A stretch of DNA of 64,000 bases, taken from CAVOJV01 sp963696325. Lineage in GTDB: Bacteria > Pseudomonadota > Gammaproteobacteria > Competibacterales > Competibacteraceae. Of this stretch, positions 18,605 to 27,373 are shown piece after piece. Location: contig CAVOJV010000062.1 in the NCBI GenBank assembly GCA_963696325.1, forward strand, positions 1 to 64,000, written 5' to 3'. How positions within the stretch are numbered: the stretch's first letter is position 1; every line of letters begins with the position of its first letter. The translations under genes and the position numbers were made by a program. The notes under the pieces are model-generated. The model had not been told where the DNA came from, did no database searches, and saw nothing but the letters and a program-made list of their open reading frames with translations.

Positions 18605-19573
18605 TCAGTCCCGACCGACCCTGATGCGGTCCAGTTCCAGCCGCAACGTGGCCAGATCGTGCGGTTGCAGGGCGCCGATTTCGGCCAATACCGGGTGATA
18701 GCCTGCCGCCGCGGCGCCGCCTACCAGCAGCACAACCCGGTCGGGAAGCTGGCGGCGCAAGCGGCGTAGTGCATCGGGCAAACGGGGATCGTCGGCGGGA
18801 TAGGAAACGCTCAGGGCCACGGCGGCGGCTTCTCTTGCCGCGACCGCGAACGCAATCTCATCGCTGGGGATATCCGCACCCAGATAGAGCGGGGTCCAGC
18901 CGGCCTGGGCGGCGGTGACCGCGACGATCAAGGCGCCGAGTTCGTGGCGCTGCCGGGCAGGAGTCGCCACCAATAGAATGGGACCGGTCCCTGTCATTGC
19001 GCTGTGCAGCAACAGGTTGCCCAGGAAAAAGCGGATCTGCGTGGTCGCCATGTGCTCGTGGCAGGGCCGCAAGCCGCCGTCACGCCAACGCTCGCCGATT
19101 TCCATCATCAAGGCGCCGATCACATCCCGTAATAACAGCGGAATGCTCAGCGACCGGGCGGCATGGGCCAGCGCCGTCTCCAACGCGGCCGGGTCCAACC
19201 GTTGCACCGCGGTCATACAGGCGCTGACATGCGCCGCGGTGGCGGATGGCAGTTCCCCGGACAGGACCGCGGTTGGTACGGCGCTCCCCTGATCCCCCCG
19301 GACCAGGGCCTCCAGCGCCGCTAAGGAGAGTCGGGCCACGTCGCCGATGCGCCTGCCGCTCTCGGTGGCCTGCCGCAAGAGGCATAAGCGCGCGACCTCT
19401 TCATCGGAATAAAGCCGCCGGGCGGTGCGGGAACGCTGCGGCGCGACGACCTGATAACGTCGCTCCCAGGCCCGGATCACGTCGGGACTGAGGCCGGTGC
19501 GCCGGGCAACGACCTGAATGGGGTGCAGAGGCGAAGTCGCTGGGGTGTCATCGAGTAAGGTAATCGTGTTCAT
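18605..19573 (-). CDS. MerR-type regulator with cobalamin-binding domain (CarH/LitR-like photoreceptor)
   Basis: A 322-residue regulator. Residues 17-85 form a MerR winged HTH (VVARRTGLSPDVIRAWERRY). A helical bundle follows with the W-x9-EH signature (W163, E173, H174) that surrounds adenosylcobalamin in CarH. Next is a B12-binding Rossmann domain with QRHELG (H210) in place of the usual ExHxxG; H210 would be the lower cobalt ligand. In CarH the residue after the Trp is a histidine that caps cobalt after illumination; here it is Arg164, so the light-adduct chemistry may differ. The family represses light-induced genes in the dark through AdoCbl. It is divergent from a DUF393 gene, a frequent partner of such regulators, and inverted repeats lie in both nearby promoters. 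Confidence 0.85.
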   Translation of the reverse strand: MNTITLLDDTPATSPLHPIQVVARRTGLSPDVIRAWERRYQVVAPQRSRTARRLYSDEEVARLCLLRQATESGRRIGDVARLSLAALEALVRGDQGSAVPTAVLSGELPSATAAHVSACMTAVQRLDPAALETALAHAARSLSIPLLLRDVIGALMMEIGERWRDGGLRPCHEHMATTQIRFFLGNLLLHSAMTGTGPILLVATPARQRHELGALIVAVTAAQAGWTPLYLGADIPSDEIAFAVAAREAAAVALSVSYPADDPRLPDALRRLRRQLPDRVVLLVGGAAAAGYHPVLAEIGALQPHDLATLRLELDRIRVGRD

Positions 19574-19596
19574 GTATAAAATTATAATTAAAATAA

Positions 19597-19620
19597 TTGT
19601 CCATTACAAAAGTTTGACAA
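19597..19620. promoter_or_regulatory. Candidate operator in the regulator-DUF393 intergenic region
   Basis: Inverted half-sites TTGTC and GACAA are separated by 14 bases and begin TTGTCCA. They lie between the divergent regulator and DUF393 genes. The same arrangement recurs at 19907-19929. Confidence 0.4.
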
Positions 19621-19684
19621 CGACTGACTTCTCACCAGACTCCGTGCAGCCGTCTTTCAGCAAGATAGTTCCAGGGAGTCCATC

Positions 19685-19864
19685 ATGAATGTGCCTAAAG
19701 CCATCGTTTTCTATGACGGTGGCTGTCCGCTGTGCAGCCGCGAAATCAAGCACTACCAGCGGCTGGATAGCCGATTCGCTCGCTGGCGGTTCCAGCACCG
19801 CGGTCGGGAGGGCGTCTGTGCCTTGCCGGTGACTGCGATTAAGGGGGGCAAGCAGCCTGAGTAA
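19685..19864 (+). pseudogene. Truncated DUF393 (DCC-type thiol-disulfide) protein
   Basis: The reading frame MNVPKAIVFYDGGCPLCSRE contains the DxxCPxC redox motif of DUF393 proteins, followed by IKHYQRLDSRF. The recognisable match ends after about 40 residues, and the frame closes at 59 residues, less than half the usual length. It sits directly opposite the MerR/B12 regulator; in many proteobacteria such regulators control DUF393 genes with photolyase and related light-response genes. Here none of the other partners is present, so the light regulon appears reduced. Confidence 0.6.
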
Positions 19865-19906
19865 CCGTCACGGCACGTCCAAATATTGTCAATAAATTTT
19901 TAATTT

Positions 19907-19929
19907 TTGTCCAGTAATTATGTTGACAA
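19907..19929. promoter_or_regulatory. Second candidate operator, TTGTC-N13-GACAA
   Basis: An inverted repeat like that at 19597-19620, again starting TTGTCCA, with an extra TTGTC half-site at 19886-19890. It lies upstream of the small membrane protein gene at 20009. Assignment to the MerR/B12 regulator is inference. Confidence 0.4.
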
Positions 19930-20008
19930 CATATAAACAATTCGCTAATATGTTATGCAAACCTGATACAAAATAGATGCTTTCCCTTACCACCACGAGG
20001 ACAAACTA

Positions 20009-20221
20009 GTGAACGCACATACCGCCGATATCAACGTGTTGAAAATCGCCCTGCTGCCGGCCTCCATTCTGGCGACGGTGGTCCTGGCCCTTTCCGTGAT
20101 GGCCACGACCATCAGTAACGCGGTGACGACAGACGCCCTGACAACGCCGCAGACAGTCTCTCAGCGTGCCGCCGAGGTCGCCCGTAATACGGCCGACCTC
20201 GGCGTGAGACCTGGCAGCTAA
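20009..20221 (+). CDS. Small single-span membrane protein, unknown
   Basis: A 70-residue frame from GTG 20009 with a GAGGA ribosome-binding site. One hydrophobic segment (about residues 11-35: VLKIALLPASILATVVLALS) is followed by a polar tail. No family recognised. It is preceded by repeated TTGTC half-sites, suggesting it may share control with the neighbouring MerR/B12 regulator. Confidence 0.45.
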   Translation: MNAHTADINVLKIALLPASILATVVLALSVMATTISNAVTTDALTTPQTVSQRAAEVARNTADLGVRPGS

Positions 20222-20344
20222 CCCCAGTGGCGCCGCTGGAGGACGCCAGAGTTACCGGCGTCCTCCGTGACCTTCTCCCCGCAATCGCGAATGACTCCAA
20301 TGAAAGCCACACGACCCGGCCAGAACCGCCGACTGCCCTGATAG

Positions 20345-20361
20345 TTGTCAATTGTACAATT
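20345..20361. promoter_or_regulatory. Palindrome containing TGTACA, candidate regulator site
   Basis: A TTGTC half-site at 20345 is followed by the perfect palindrome ATTGTACAAT (20351-20360). TGTACA-type cores occur in CarH/LitR operators. It lies in the 400-base stretch between the small membrane gene and the zinc-ribbon gene, in which I see no other feature. Confidence 0.3.
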
Positions 20362-20625
20362 ACAGGAGCGATCCAACCTGCGCTGTGCGCTTGAGTCGGA
20401 GGCAAATTACCCGCTTCCAGCCTGGCAATAAAGAGCCTCTGCATGCCAATCTGCCCCGCCAGCCCCATCCCACTGCCAAGCAACTTGACGGGACTGCGGC
20501 TCGGGCAGATGATGCGATGAAGACAGCGCTGTTGAAATTATCATCTTGATGCGAGGCGTGCGAGGTGACCTATGACCGGACCCAGAAGACGAGCTGACTC
20601 CACCCACCAGCCCAGAAGAGATAGC

Positions 20626-21075
20626 ATGTATGAAGAGCGGGTGACCAATCCTTACCGTGCGCGGGGAAAGTGGCCAGAGCCGACCACCTGCCCCGAGTGC
20701 GGTGCGATCTTTCATAACGGGCGATGGCAGTGGGGAGAGGCGGCGCAGGAGGCTGAGCAGCATCCCTGTCCAGCGTGCCAGCGGATTCATGATCGGGTGC
20801 CTGCCGGGGAACTGACGCTGGGCGGAGTGTTCTTCACTGACCACCGCCAGGAGATCCTGAACCTCATCCATAATGCCGAGTCAGACGCACGGGCGGAGCA
20901 TCCTCTCAAACGGATCATGGATATCGAGGAAGGGGAGGATCGCACCGTGATCACGTTCACGGACGTGCACCTTGTGCACGGGATTGGGGAGGTGTTGCAC
21001 CACGCATTTCAGGGCGAGCTGGATTCACGCTACACCGAGGAGGATGATCTCTTACGCGTCTCGTGGAGCCGCTAG
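20626..21075 (+). CDS. Zinc-ribbon protein of the BCAM0308 type, unknown function
   Basis: A 149-residue protein from MYEERVTNPYRARGKWPEP. It has a CxxC-x(n)-CxxC ribbon (CPECGAIFHNGRWQWG and HPCPACQRIHDRVPAGEL) and an alpha/beta C-terminal half (ITFTDVHLVHGIGEVLHHAF, ending LLRVSWSR). I recall this as the BCAM0308 family, an uncharacterised group in beta- and gammaproteobacteria. The start is taken at ATG 20626 because family similarity begins there; an in-frame ATG exists at 20572. Confidence 0.65.
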   Translation: MYEERVTNPYRARGKWPEPTTCPECGAIFHNGRWQWGEAAQEAEQHPCPACQRIHDRVPAGELTLGGVFFTDHRQEILNLIHNAESDARAEHPLKRIMDIEEGEDRTVITFTDVHLVHGIGEVLHHAFQGELDSRYTEEDDLLRVSWSR

Positions 21076-21185
21076 CGGCGCCCGAGTCAACGGTCGTCAT
21101 TCCCGTTGGCGGCTTCATGGTCTGCTGCATGACCTGACCGGCAAGGACTGAAATGTGTTTCGCCAAAGTCAGTGTTTGACAGTTA

Positions 21186-21596
21186 ATGGGACGATCCTTG
21201 TCAGACCATCTCTATCACTGGCTCATCCAGTGCGCCCGCACCCGCGCCATCATCATGGACATCGAGCGCAGTCTGGGCTTCGAGCCTACCGACCGCGAAA
21301 TCGAGAAACTCGGCTACGACATCGAGAGCCGCATCCCCGGCACCGGCAAGCCGCGCTTCATCGAGGTGAAGGGGCGCATTTCCGGCGCGCCCACCATTAC
21401 CGTCACGCGCAACGAGATTCTCTATTCACTCAACAAGCCGGACAACTTCATCCTCGCCATCGTCGAATTTACCGGCGAAGACACCCACCAGCCCCACTAC
21501 CTGCGTCAGCCCTTCCAGCGCGAGCCGGACTTTGGTGTGACCAGCGTGACTTACGACTTCGCCGAACTGCTGGCGCGGTCAACGGCGCCGCGATGA
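21186..21596 (+). pseudogene. C-terminal fragment of a DUF3883-containing helicase
   Basis: The translation is DIERSLGFEPTDREIEKLGY, ESRIPGTGKPRFIEVKGR, ITVTRNEILYSLNKPDNFIL and DFGVTSVTYDFAELLAR. This is the DUF3883 nuclease-like tail found at the end of large SNF2/DEAD helicases in defence loci that also encode DUF1156 methyltransferases. The helicase part is missing: upstream of about 21190 there is no matching frame. With the DUF1156 remnant at 22.3 kb it marks a collapsed defence island. Confidence 0.75.
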
Positions 21597-21646
21597 AACC
21601 TGATTTCTTGCTGGATGCTGCCGAACGTTTGCATTAAAGTAAGGAA

Positions 21647-21662
21647 GTAATGACTGCATTAC
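21647..21662. promoter_or_regulatory. Palindrome upstream of the toxin-antitoxin pair
   Basis: A perfect inverted repeat, GTAATG-ACTG-CATTAC, sits just before the AGGAGAAGGAG ribosome-binding site of the antitoxin gene. AbrB-type antitoxins usually repress their own operon at such sites; binding here is inferred. Confidence 0.4.
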
Positions 21663-21674
21663 AGGAGAAGGAGA

Positions 21675-21905
21675 ATGCTCGCTGTCGCCAAGATCACAGC
21701 CAAAGGCCAGACCACTATTCCGCAGGCTGTCCGTGCCGCACTCCATATTGCTCCGGGCGACCTGATCGCCTGGGAAGTCGGCGCTGACGGGACGGCGACC
21801 GTGCGCCGTGTTCAGCCGATGGACATCGAATACCTGCGCGCCGTCGAAGGCACGCTGAGCGAATGGGCCGGCACCGCCGACGAGGAGGCTTACCGTGAGC
21901 TTTGA
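21675..21905 (+). CDS. AbrB/MazE-type antitoxin
   Basis: A 76-residue protein with the SpoVT/AbrB swapped-hairpin pattern AKITAKGQTTIPQAVRAAL and IAPGDLIAWEV, and an acidic C-terminus (SEWAGTADEEAYREL) that would bind the toxin. A strong ribosome-binding site precedes it. It overlaps the toxin gene by 11 bases. It appears intact, unlike the defence genes on either side. Confidence 0.85.
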   Translation: MLAVAKITAKGQTTIPQAVRAALHIAPGDLIAWEVGADGTATVRRVQPMDIEYLRAVEGTLSEWAGTADEEAYREL

Positions 21906-22239
21906 TCGCTTTGCGGTCGTGCGCGTGCCATTCCCCTTCACCGACCGCAACGCCACCAAAAACCGCCCGGCGCTGGTGCTCTCCGACCTCGTGGCTTTCA
22001 ACATCCCGGCCGGTCATTCGGTTATGGCGATGATTACCTCGCAGGCCAACCCGCCCTGGCCTCTCGACTGCCCGCTCACCGACCTTGCCGCCGCTGGCTT
22101 GCCGGCCCCGTCCAAGGTGCGCTTCAAATTGTTCACCCTCGACCACCGTCTGGTGCGGGGAGCGCTCGGAAAACTCTCGTCTGCCGATATTGAAGTGGTC
22201 CGCGTGGGGCTGGCCAAGCTCCTGGACGGCGCACCATGA
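21895..22239 (+). CDS. PemK/MazF-family toxin
   Basis: A 114-residue protein with GTG start at 21895. It has VVRVPFPFTDRNATKNRPALVLS, the beta-barrel front of PemK/MazF-like endoribonucleases, followed by SVMAMITSQ and KVRFKLFTLDHRLV. The motif VPFPFTD matches the chromosomal PemK-like subfamily. It is coupled to the upstream AbrB-type antitoxin. The expected activity is mRNA cleavage restrained by the antitoxin. Confidence 0.85.
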   Translation: MSFDRFAVVRVPFPFTDRNATKNRPALVLSDLVAFNIPAGHSVMAMITSQANPPWPLDCPLTDLAAAGLPAPSKVRFKLFTLDHRLVRGALGKLSSADIEVVRVGLAKLLDGAP

Positions 22240-22311
22240 TTCCGCCGCTACCAGCAGTTCTCTCAACGCTGTTGAGACATCGGCCATGCAAGAAAGCTGA
22301 ACGGGGAACGC

Positions 22312-22951
22312 CATGACCCCAATAAAAAACTCTTCGAAGTCGCCCCGCCGCTGGGGGCCATCAACAAGGCTCGGCGCGGTAGAAGTCGATCCGCCGCGGC
22401 CCATCCTTCCACACTCCATCTCTGGTGGGCGCGCCGTCCCTTAGCGGCGGCGCGGGCGGTGATTTTCGCGCAGATGGTCGATGACCCCTCGGCACACCCG
22501 GACCCGTTTCGGACCGAGAAGGCGCAGGAGAAGGAGCGGCAGCGGCTGTTCCGCATCATCGAGGACTTGCTGAAGTGGGAGAACACGCCCAACGAGACGG
22601 TATTGCAGCAGGCGCGGGACGAAATCTGGCAGCGCTGGCACTACACCTGCGCCGAAAATGCCGACCATCCGCGCGCCAAGGAACTGTTCGTCCGCTACAA
22701 GCTGCCAGGCTTCCCCGATCCCTTCGCCGGCGGCGATGCTGGTCGCCAAGCTCGGCAGCCAGGCCGAAACCGCCCGCGAACTCTGCTACCGCCTCTACAC
22801 CTTGTGCGAGCGCAAGAAGCGCGCAACCGAAGCCATGGCGTACAACGGCCTGGTGCAAAGCTGGCCGGAGATCACCCGGCTGGCGCGCGAGGGCCCGCGG
22901 CCGGTCAAGCGGGGCACCGATGACTTGTTCGACGACGGAGGTCAATCATGA
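22312..22951 (+). pseudogene. DUF1156 DNA methyltransferase with a large internal deletion
   Basis: The N-terminal block reads KKLFEVAPPLGAINKA, HPSTLHLWWARRPLAAARAV, DEIWQRWHYTCAENADHPRA and PDPFAGG (motif I, usually DPFAGGG). Immediately afterwards, near 22735 and one frame over, comes the C-terminal block MLVAKLGSQAETARELCYRL and SWPEITRLAREG. In full-length relatives these blocks are separated by several hundred residues, including the catalytic motif. The gene is therefore an out-of-frame internal-deletion relic. DUF1156 proteins belong to defence loci with DUF499, DUF3780 and helicases. Confidence 0.75.
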
Positions 22952-23217
22952 GTCTTATTCAGGATGCGCGGGCCCACGCGGTGCCAACCGGCACCCGGTT
23001 GATCGTGTTCGGCTCGCAGGCGCCTGGTGACGCACGGGCCGATAGCGACATCGACCTGCTGGTGGTGGAGCCGGACCTGGCACGCGAAAGGAGTAGGTGT
23101 GAATCGCGGTTCCGACTGGTACGGTGCAGGCCGGTTGGCGGCTTGCCCGGCGATACTTCCCTGAGCACCGATAGCAAGCCGCATGACGGGGGGTGTGGTG
23201 GCGAGGGTTTATTCTGA
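22948..23217 (+). pseudogene. Truncated MNT-type nucleotidyltransferase
   Basis: After a GGAGGT ribosome-binding site, MSLIQDARAHAVPTGTRLIV leads into the polymerase-beta-like signature GSQAPGDARADSDIDLLVVE, with the GS and DxD residues intact. Similarity ends near 23090, after about 48 residues, and the rest of the frame is low-quality sequence. Such minimal nucleotidyltransferases often accompany HEPN partners or sit inside defence loci. Here it overlaps the end of the DUF1156 relic and has lost its C-terminal half. Confidence 0.65.
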
Positions 23218-23353
23218 TGCCGATCTAGGTGACAATGGCGACGTTCGTGCTTTTGGTTCCAGATCTTCGGCGCGGGGGTATCACAAGGAAAAGCGGGTAT
23301 CAAAGCACGTAGTCTGGCATCCAGCCCATTCATAACAAGAGTATAGCCGCTAT

Positions 23354-23932
<579 letters not shown>

Positions 23933-23964
23933 TCTCTATAGAAGTTAAGCAGTTGCGGTATCAG

Positions 23965-24050
23965 CTTGAGCCACCACCCCACTCGATCCCGCCTTCGCAA
24001 GGGGGAAACAGCGAAGCCCCCTCCTTACGAAGGAGGGGGTTGGGGGGAGG
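23965..24050. repeat. GC-rich intergenic palindromic repeat
   Basis: A perfect 10-bp stem with 3-base loop (24017-24039, CCCCCTCCTT and its complement) is embedded in C-rich then G-rich flanks. It resembles the small dispersed palindromic elements common between genes in environmental proteobacteria. It lies inside the trpG-trpD gap and has no T-run, so it is not a standard terminator. Confidence 0.6.
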
Positions 24051-24144
24051 TTATGGGGTCAACTGCGTAGCCAACCTAGAAGCGCCAGCTTGCACTCAGC
24101 CCGTACTTATTCACCGGTAAAGATAGTAAAGGGGGTAATACCCA

Positions 24145-25161
24145 GTGGACATGCAAACAGCCATACGTACGGTCATCGAAGGCCGTGATCTCAGTGCCGA
24201 AGCGATGACCAGCGTGATGCGTACCATCATGAGCGGCCAGGCGACCCCGGCGCAGATCGGCGGTTTCCTGGTGGGCTTGCGCATGAAAGGTGAAACGGTA
24301 GAGGAGATCGCCGCTGCCGCGGCTGTCATGCGCGAGCTTGCCATCCCGGTACACGTGCATAGCCCCCACTTGGTGGATACCTGCGGCACCGGTGGGGATG
24401 CTGCCGGAACCTTTAATATTTCCACGGCCAGCGCGCTGGTGGCGGCCGCCGCGGGCGCCAAGGTGGCCAAGCACGGCAACCGTTCCGTGTCCGGCAAGTC
24501 CGGCAGCGCCGACGTGCTGGAGGCGGCCGGCGTGAAACTGGATCTGGACCCCGAGGCGATCGGCGCTTGTATCGACACGGTGGGGGTAGGCTTCCTGTTC
24601 GCGCCCCTGCATCATAGCGCGATGAAGCATGCCATCGGCCCGCGTCGGGAAATGGGGGTGCGCACGATCTTCAATTTGTTGGGCCCGCTGACCAATCCGG
24701 CTGGCGCTCCTAATCAGATCCTGGGGGTCTTCGCGGCTGCCTGGGTGGAACCCCTGGCCCAGGTCTTGAAGTGCCTGGGTGCCCGCCACGTCCTGGTGGT
24801 GCATTCGGAAGATGGTCTGGATGAAATCAGCATCAACGCGCCCACCCAGGTGGCGGAACTCAAGGAGGGTGTAGTAAACACCTATACTATCGCCCCGGAA
24901 GATTTCGGGCTGACGCGCCAGCCGCTAGATACCCTGCGGGTAGCAAGCGCCGCGGAAAGTTTAGGGAAGATCCGCGCGGTGCTGGCCGGACAACCGGGTC
25001 CGGCACGGGATATCGTCGTTCTCAATGCTGCTGCCGGCATTTACACCGCGGGCCTCGCGGATAGCCTCCACGACGGTGTGCAAAAGGCCATGGCGGTCAT
25101 CGACGATCATTCCGCAGCACGGGTCGTGGAGCGGTTGGTGAGCTTCACCCAGCGGGTGTGA
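24145..25161 (+). CDS. trpD: Anthranilate phosphoribosyltransferase
   Basis: Second step of tryptophan synthesis. The protein is 338 residues: TCGTGGDAAGTFNISTASA (the PRPP loop), KHGNRSVSGKSGSADVLEA, and RTIFNLLGPLTNPAG with downstream HSEDGLDEI. The start is GTG 24145 or ATG 24151, after an AAAGGGGG stretch. It overlaps the trpC region by a few bases. Confidence 0.97.
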   Translation: MDMQTAIRTVIEGRDLSAEAMTSVMRTIMSGQATPAQIGGFLVGLRMKGETVEEIAAAAAVMRELAIPVHVHSPHLVDTCGTGGDAAGTFNISTASALVAAAAGAKVAKHGNRSVSGKSGSADVLEAAGVKLDLDPEAIGACIDTVGVGFLFAPLHHSAMKHAIGPRREMGVRTIFNLLGPLTNPAGAPNQILGVFAAAWVEPLAQVLKCLGARHVLVVHSEDGLDEISINAPTQVAELKEGVVNTYTIAPEDFGLTRQPLDTLRVASAAESLGKIRAVLAGQPGPARDIVVLNAAAGIYTAGLADSLHDGVQKAMAVIDDHSAARVVERLVSFTQRV

Positions 25162-25166
25162 CAATA

Positions 25167-25979
25167 ATGAGTGATACGCCCGATATCCTGAAGAGGATTC
25201 TGCGCCGCAAGGCCGAGGAAATCGTCGAGCGCAGTGCCCATTTGAGTCTGCGGGAGTTGAGCAGGCGGATCGAGGGAATGCCGCCGCCGCGCGGTTTTCT
25301 GGAACGTCTGGAGGACCGCTTGCGGCTCGGGCAGGTTGCGGTGGTCGCCGAGATTAAGAAGGCATCGCCTAGCAAGGGGCTGCTGCGCGACCCGTTCGTG
25401 CCGGCGGCTATCGCCCGCAGCTACGCGGCCTTCGATGCCACCTGCCTGTCGGTGTTGACCGACCGGGATTTTTTCCAGGGCAGCGAGGCGTATCTCCAGG
25501 AGGCCCGGGAAGCCTGTGCGCTGCCAGTGCTGCGCAAGGATTTCACCATCGATCCCTATCAAATCTACGAGGCCAGGGTCATCGGCGCCGACTGCATCCT
25601 GTTGATTGTCGCCGCCCTGGGCGATGCCATGTTGCGCGACCTGGCGCAACTGGCCCTGCACTTGGACATGGATGTGCTGGTAGAGGTCCACGACGAGTTC
25701 GAACTGGAGCGCGGCTTGGCGCTGGGGCTACCCTTGATCGGCATCAATAACCGTGACTTAAGGACTTTTAAAACCCATCTCGACACCACGCTGCGACTGC
25801 TCAGGGATATCCCGGATGACCGCCTCGTGGTCACGGAGAGCGGTCTCCATACGCCAGCCGACGTGGCATTGCTGCGCGAGCACGGGGTCCACGCGTTTCT
25901 GGTGGGGGAGGCGTTTATGCGGGCGGTGGAGCCGGGTGAGAAACTGGCCGAATTGTTCGGGACCCATAAACTTTTTTAG
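25167..25979 (+). CDS. trpC: Indole-3-glycerol-phosphate synthase
   Basis: A (beta/alpha)8 enzyme of 270 residues: VVAEIKKASPSKGLLR, FQGSEAYLQEAREACALPVL, LRKDFTIDPYQIYEAR, LIGINNRDLRTFKT and VTESGLHTPADV, all typical active-site segments. ATG 25167 is preferred; a GTG at 25158 overlaps trpD. It is not fused to TrpF. Confidence 0.97.
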   Translation: MSDTPDILKRILRRKAEEIVERSAHLSLRELSRRIEGMPPPRGFLERLEDRLRLGQVAVVAEIKKASPSKGLLRDPFVPAAIARSYAAFDATCLSVLTDRDFFQGSEAYLQEAREACALPVLRKDFTIDPYQIYEARVIGADCILLIVAALGDAMLRDLAQLALHLDMDVLVEVHDEFELERGLALGLPLIGINNRDLRTFKTHLDTTLRLLRDIPDDRLVVTESGLHTPADVALLREHGVHAFLVGEAFMRAVEPGEKLAELFGTHKLF

Positions 25980-25987
25980 GAGGAGCG

Positions 25988-26422
25988 ATGAAGGCGCGCG
26001 TCAAGTGGGTGGAAGACATGACCTATGTGGGGGAGTCCGGCAGCGGTCATGCCGTGGTGATGGACGGTCCGCCCGAATTGGGTGGCCATAATTTGGGTGT
26101 GCGGCCCATGGAAATGTTGTTATTAGGGATGGGCGGCTGCACTGCGGTTGACGTTATCCATATTTTGAAGAAGGCCCGTCAGCATGTGGCCGACTGTGTG
26201 GTGGAACTGGAAGCGGAGCGGGCCGAGACCGAGCCCAAGGTGTTTACCCGCATCCAGGTGCATTTCATCGTCACGGGTAGTGGTCTCAGCGACAATCAGG
26301 TGCGCCGCGCCGTGACCTTGTCCGCGGAAAAGTATTGCTCGGCGTCCATCATGCTCGGCAAGACGGCGGCAATCACCCATACCTACGAAATTCACGAGGC
26401 GTCATTGACAAGTTGTAAATAA
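25988..26422 (+). CDS. OsmC/Ohr-family protein (YhfA-like)
   Basis: A 144-residue OsmC-fold protein. The two expected cysteines are in GMGGCTAVDV and AEKYCSAS, a pattern of thiol peroxidases in this family. E. coli YhfA is the closest named relative I can suggest. It starts nine bases after trpC behind an AGGAGCG ribosome-binding site, so it may be co-transcribed. The substrate is unknown. Confidence 0.85.
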   Translation: MKARVKWVEDMTYVGESGSGHAVVMDGPPELGGHNLGVRPMEMLLLGMGGCTAVDVIHILKKARQHVADCVVELEAERAETEPKVFTRIQVHFIVTGSGLSDNQVRRAVTLSAEKYCSASIMLGKTAAITHTYEIHEASLTSCK

Positions 26423-26532
26423 TCATTCCTAAACTTGACCGACCTGTTATACTCGCGCGCTTTTGCACCGGCCATTAGCCAGCGGAATTGGCGGATAGTA
26501 GGTCCTTTGTGTTTGCGGGAGGGTTATGCGTA

Positions 26533-27351
26533 GTGAAACTGAAACCATTGCCCAGGTTGAAGCTGCAGGGATTCAACAATCTTACTAAGACGCTCAGCTT
26601 CAATATTTACGACGTCTGCTATGCGGCGACTCCAGAGGAGCAAGACCGCTACATCGCTTATATAAACGATGCCTACAATGCCGAGCGCTTGACTCAGATC
26701 CTGACCAACGTCTCCAACATCATCGGGGCCAATATCCTGAATATCGCCCACCAGGATTACGATCCTCAGGGAGCGAGTGTCACCATGTTGATTTCCGAGG
26801 AACCGATAGCCTCGGAGCGGCTCTCCAACAGCGAATCTCCCGGTCCCTTGCCGGATGCCCTGGTCTGCCACTTGGATAAGAGCCACATCACCGTCCATAC
26901 CTATCCGGAAAGCCATCCCGATAACGGTATCAGCACCTTCCGCGCCGATATCGATGTTTCCACCTGCGGCCGCATTTCACCGCTCAAGGCGCTCAACTAC
27001 CTGATCCACAGCTTTGAGTCCGATATTGTCACCGTCGATTACCGGGTGCGCGGTTTCACCCGCGATATCGAGGGCAACAAGCACTTCATCGATCATAAGA
27101 TCAACTCCATCCAGAACTACATTTCCAACGATACCAGCGAGCGGTATCAGATGATCGATGTGAATGTCTATCAGGAAAACATCTTCCACACCAAGATGCT
27201 GCTCAAGGACTTTGAGCTGAACAACTATCTATTCGGGGTTGACAAGCGCGACGTTCCGCCCCGCGAACAGGAGATGATCGAGCATCGTCTGCGCCGGGAG
27301 ATCGCGGAGATCTTCTATGGCAAGAATCTGCGCAAAGGGTTGAAAATATAA
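26533..27351 (+). CDS. speD: S-adenosylmethionine decarboxylase proenzyme
   Basis: Pyruvoyl enzyme providing aminopropyl groups for spermidine. It is 272 residues, of the long gammaproteobacterial class: KLQGFNNLTKTLSFNIYDVC, the self-cleavage site LDKSHITVHTYPESHP (cleavage before Ser), ADIDVSTCGRISPLKALNYL and NVYQENIFHTKMLLKDF. GTG 26533 is chosen because a GGAGGG site lies about ten bases upstream and family homology begins right after it. The neighbours (OsmC, coq7, rplM) match a common gammaproteobacterial order. Confidence 0.96.
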   Translation: MKLKPLPRLKLQGFNNLTKTLSFNIYDVCYAATPEEQDRYIAYINDAYNAERLTQILTNVSNIIGANILNIAHQDYDPQGASVTMLISEEPIASERLSNSESPGPLPDALVCHLDKSHITVHTYPESHPDNGISTFRADIDVSTCGRISPLKALNYLIHSFESDIVTVDYRVRGFTRDIEGNKHFIDHKINSIQNYISNDTSERYQMIDVNVYQENIFHTKMLLKDFELNNYLFGVDKRDVPPREQEMIEHRLRREIAEIFYGKNLRKGLKI

Positions 27352-27373
27352 GCTGAGTGGATGGCTTTTCACC

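Noticed and set aside
24017..24039. Rho-independent terminator of trpG
   Set aside because: The hairpin is strong but is followed by G-rich sequence rather than a T run; it fits an intergenic palindromic repeat better.
26435..26453. TTGACC and TATACT as a speD promoter
   Set aside because: The spacing between the elements is only about seven bases, too short for a sigma-70 promoter.
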